A DNA stretch of 64,000 bases from Citrus sinensis. Lineage: Eukaryota > Streptophyta > Magnoliopsida > Sapindales > Rutaceae. The first letter of the stretch is position 1, and every line of letters begins with the position of its first letter. Position numbers and translations under genes: made by a program. The notes below the pieces were generated by a model. The model saw only the letters and a program-made list of their open reading frames with translations. It ran no database searches and had not been told where the DNA came from. Location: assembly GCF_022201045.2 (NCBI RefSeq), contig NC_068557.1:4526001-4590000 (forward strand). The letters are read 5' to 3'. Below, one piece after another: positions 60,864-64,000 of this stretch.

Positions 60864-61580
60864 GGGCCAGTTTGGCGTTGCAGATACGAATAAAATAAGT
60901 TATTTGTCCTGTACAGATGAAATAAATTATTAATTAAAAATATAATTTAATATTTAATAAACTGTGTTGTTGCGATTGTTATAAATTAAAAAAGTATAAT
61001 ACATGCGTTTGGTAAATTTTATTACGAAAGTACTGTTGTATTATATAATAACTAAAATAAACATACATTTTAATTATTTTTTATTTTATGTTTAATAAAT
61101 TATTTAAACATATTTTTTTTTAAATATGTAAAATTACATTAAAAATAGATTGCCAACGAATTTGAAACAATTAATTAACAAAAATATAAATATATAGATT
61201 AAACTTTAAAAGCATAGTTATGAAATTAGCAGATGAACTTATCACATCAAAATTAGAGAGAATGTACTTAATTATGGTGGTAACTAAATGTAACGGTAAA
61301 ATAATATCTAATGATTTATATATTAGGATTTATGGATAAATAAGATATAATTATTTTTTTATTAAAATATTAAAGTTATAATAGACATTTTAAAAAATCG
61401 TAGTAGCTTATTGAATAAGCTACTTATAAAAAGTAATTCTTTACTTATTTTTAAAGACTGCTGATAAAATAGAAAAATTATAAAATAAATTATTTTTATA
61501 AAATTTATTAAATATTATTTTTATCAAAAATTATGAAATAAATAATTTATTGAATTTTAACTTCAATCGCAAACGGAGCC
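60864..61580. mobile_element. Tourist-like MITE, 717 bp, TTA duplication
   Basis: The left end is GGGCCAGTTTGGCGTTG and the right end, inverted, is GGCTCCGTTTGCGATTG. TTA flanks both sides (60861-60863 and 61581-61583), the target of PIF/Harbinger elements. The inside is AT-rich and non-coding. Confidence 0.65.
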
Positions 61581-62710
61581 TTAGTGACGAAGGAGACGAA
61601 GGTGTCGCGAAGAGATTTTAATTTTTTTTTCATAAAGAAAAAAAAAAGGTTCACTTTTTAAGGGGGAAAATAGTTCTTTCGATATTGATAAATAAAATAA
61701 GTAAAAAAATGACAAATTATTTATTATTATAAATAAATAGAAAAAAGGTCGAAACAAAGGAGGTGGGGACCACAGTCCACAAAGTGCTGTCTTTTCCAAT
61801 ATGCCTTTTGCATGGGAACAGCAGCCACGGGTTGCTGACTCGACTCGACTCCATCGGATTCATTTTACAGAATTTGATCTGATCAGTACTTTTATTCTTT
61901 TCTGGAAATAAAATAAAATAAAATAAAAGATGAAAAAGGCAAAAAGTAACGGTTAACACTTCCTGTGTTGGTGAGTAGAGTTATTTATGTGAAGGATTCA
62001 CTTCTCTCTCTATAGAGTAACAAATCCTGATTGAGTTTAGTATAAGGTTGAAGTAAGTTTTTTTTTTTTTTTTTAAATTAAATTTTGTAATTTCATTTTA
62101 TTTTATTGATTATGATGCCTCTGTTCTTCAAGTTTTCTTAGCAGTTATTGTTTTTGTCTTTGTGTTTGATTCAGCTCTTCTATTTTATTTTTATTTTTAT
62201 CTACTACTCTGTGTGCATAATTGTGTATGCCATGATGAATTCTTAATTGGTGAATTAGAAAAGAAGATGGGTCTTAAAACTTAATCCTGTCGTGAATTTT
62301 GTTCCCGTAGGTATTTTTTGGCTGTAATTATTTATCCTAGTTTTATGTTTTATTGTATGTTATCGGTTTTTGTGATTTCAATTTGATTTTGTTTTCTTCT
62401 AAATTTGCTTTTGGATCCTGGATTTTCTCTTTTCAGCATTCTTTTGTTTAGCTTTTCTTTAACTTATTTAGTGAAAAGATGGAAGCTTCATCCTTAGATC
62501 CTATGTTTTAACTAATATAAATATTTGGTATTGTTCTGGGACCTTCTCAAACTTATTTTATACGCTGTACATACATTTTGTTAATAGTTTTGAGATTCTT
62601 GGAAGTTCCATTTCGTTGTTTTATCTCAAATGCGTGTATTTATTTACAGGGAAAGCCAGAGTCCTATTTGGTCGTACAGACGGATACCTTCCAACATCTA
62701 GAACTGGATA

Positions 62711-63818
62711 ATGGGGGTTTCCAGCTCTAAACTAGAAGAAGATAAGGCCCTGCAGCTATGTCGGGAAAGGAAAAAGTTTGTTAGGCAAGCACTTGATGGA
62801 AGGTGCTCCTTAGCAGCCACTCATGTTATGTATGTTCAGTCCCTAAGAAACACAGGAACTGCTCTCAGAAAGTTTGTTGAACCTGAAGGTCCAATTGAAT
62901 CTTCTTTGTACACTTCTACTAATGCAACCCCCGAGCCCCTATCTTTAACAGGAAAGTCCCCTTCTCAGTTCTCATTTTCTCCTAATTTTTCACAGCATGT
63001 GGAAACGACTGGAATCCATTCCCCGTCTCCGTCTCCTCCTACCTCTAGCAGGTTTCAGGCAAATCATATGAAATTTAGGGGCTTTTCTTACAAAAAAGTT
63101 GAAGAAAAGCCTCCTTCACCAGCTATTGAGGCAGTAATATCATCAAATACCCCACAAAATACCACGCCGCGTTCCACTGAACCAGCTGAATCATCACAAT
63201 TTGAGGATTCACCCCTCCCTCCAGAAACCCAACCATGGGATTACTTTGGTGACCATCCAATTGACCATCAATTTTCTTTTCAAGAAGGAAGGGGAATGAA
63301 CCAACAGTATGAGAGTGCTGATGATTTAAGACGGCTTAGGGAAGAGGAAGGAATTCCAGAGCTAGAAGATGAAGAAGAGAAGGCTTCTTTTCATGAGAAA
63401 GAACAACAATCTCAGGATTTGGAGGATGACTTTGACGAGCCGGCCCCACAGACTCTTGTTAGACCTTTTGAAAATCGAAACAGGCTACATGATCATAATG
63501 CACCGAGTGCTTCACCTACCATGCCTTCTGCAGAAAGTGTTGCTTCTGAAAGTGAGTTAGTGAATGGGGGCAGAAGCAACTCTCCTCCTTTATCGCCAGT
63601 CAGAGCAACTTCCTCTATAGCTGCTCATCCAACTGACCAGAAGGAAACACCAGTGAAAGAAGATTGTATTGAAAACAAGGTTGCCTCTAAGGACTTCTTC
63701 TCAAGCATGAAAGACATTGAACTTCTCTTCATAAAAGCCTCTGATTCTGGAAAGGAAGTCCCAAGAATGCTTGAAGCAAATAAGTTGCATTTCCGTCCTA
63801 TTTTCGAGGAGAAAGATA
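62711..63818 (+). CDS. DUF630/DUF632 protein (NRG2-like), first coding exon; gene continues past the window
   Basis: The exon encodes 369 residues and probably ends at the donor after 63818 (aaagata|gtatga); continuing in frame instead reaches a stop at 63898. The MGVSSSKLE start fits an N-myristoylation signal. DUF630 covers about 1-60 (EDKALQLCRERKKFVRQALD). A long Pro/Ser/Glu-rich linker follows, with two DYFGD/DDLRRLREEEG-type motifs around 175-215. DUF632 begins near 326 (KDFFSSMKDIELLFIKASDS) and is cut by the window edge. Members of this plant family include NRG2, a nuclear regulator of nitrate signalling, but most are uncharacterised. An acceptor at 62649 (tttacag) precedes the leader of this exon, so the first exon is non-coding. 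Confidence 0.9.
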
Positions 63819-64000
63819 GTATGAACTCACTGACTCCCCCTGAAATTACTGTTTGGGAAAATATTTTTGATGCTTGTTTTTATTGCCCCTTCTATTAGCT
63901 ATAGTTTTGTATGAATCTAGGGATGCTGTGTGCTTTTTCTGTGGGAATTTTTGTTATAGTTTGGTGCTCTATGGAGGGCTAATAATAAAATCGGCTTTAC

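Larger units (their letters stand above)
58564..62649. other. intergenic region and non-coding leader before the DUF630/632 gene
   Basis: No gene was recognised; the 93-aa frame at 59233 is AT-rich and unsupported. It holds two MITEs (60151-60398 and 60864-61580) and a G-box core CACGTG at 60609-60614. A probable untranslated exon of the downstream gene ends near 62045 (gtataag|gttgaag) with an intron to 62649. The A/T-rich filler elsewhere shows no other paired ends I could support. Confidence 0.5.

Overview
The window is nuclear DNA from a flowering plant, almost certainly a eudicot. Genes are intron-rich with GT-AG splice sites, the background is AT-rich, and five recognisable conserved plant genes are separated by dense layers of small transposons. 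The species cannot be fixed from the sequence; a woody eudicot such as a Sapindales/Citrus relative would fit, but that is only a guess. Splice sites below were placed by eye from reading-frame continuity and family protein sequence, so exon coordinates are predictions.

Region 1 (1-12.4 kb) has no intact gene. It holds a decayed sugar-phosphate/nucleotide-sugar translocator pseudogene (about 1138-1562), a tRNA-derived SINE inside a MITE (2085-2840), and a 5.9-kb Mutator-like element (MULE-1, 5798-11700) with a perfect 9-bp target duplication that splits an older hairpin MITE. MULE-1 has been invaded by a hAT element (6735-8041, perfect 8-bp duplication) and an LTR-like insertion (8571-10350, TG...CA ends, 5-bp duplication). 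It keeps a fragment of a Ulp1-type protease. A short hAT MITE (11993-12403) sits just upstream of the first real gene.

Region 2 (12.7-35.8 kb) holds two convergent regulatory genes. The first is an FRS3-type FAR1/FHY3 transcription factor on the plus strand (CDS 13277-24237, 5 coding exons, 913 aa), whose last long introns carry at least three mobile elements. The second is SERRATE on the minus strand (CDS 26600-35745, 12 exons, 768 aa), the zinc-finger protein of microRNA processing and splicing.

Region 3 (36-43.2 kb) is a second transposon block: a hAT MITE, a solo LTR with TATA box and 5-bp duplication, and MULE-2 (38199-43182), which has about 125-bp terminal inverted repeats and a 9-bp target duplication. 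MULE-2 carries the front half of a DUF1985 gene facing the front half of a MuDR-type transposase; the rear halves of both are missing and the two reading frames now run into each other. Each MULE-2 flank carries a subterminal array of palindromic repeats, one of them an extreme CpG-rich 107-bp repeat. MULE-1 shows the same layout with a different repeat.

Region 4 (43.7-64 kb) holds four plus-strand housekeeping genes: a small His-rich NicO/UreH-like membrane protein (43686-46268, 232 aa), SURF1 for cytochrome c oxidase assembly (48838-53110, 344 aa), NSE1 of the SMC5/6 complex (54164-58563, 319 aa), and the 5' part of a DUF630/DUF632 (NRG2-like) gene running off the right edge (from 62711). 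Spacers and introns contain further MITEs. No bacterial-type operon, CRISPR, rRNA or intact tRNA gene was seen. The most interesting material is the architecture of the two MULEs and their nested invaders rather than a new gene system.
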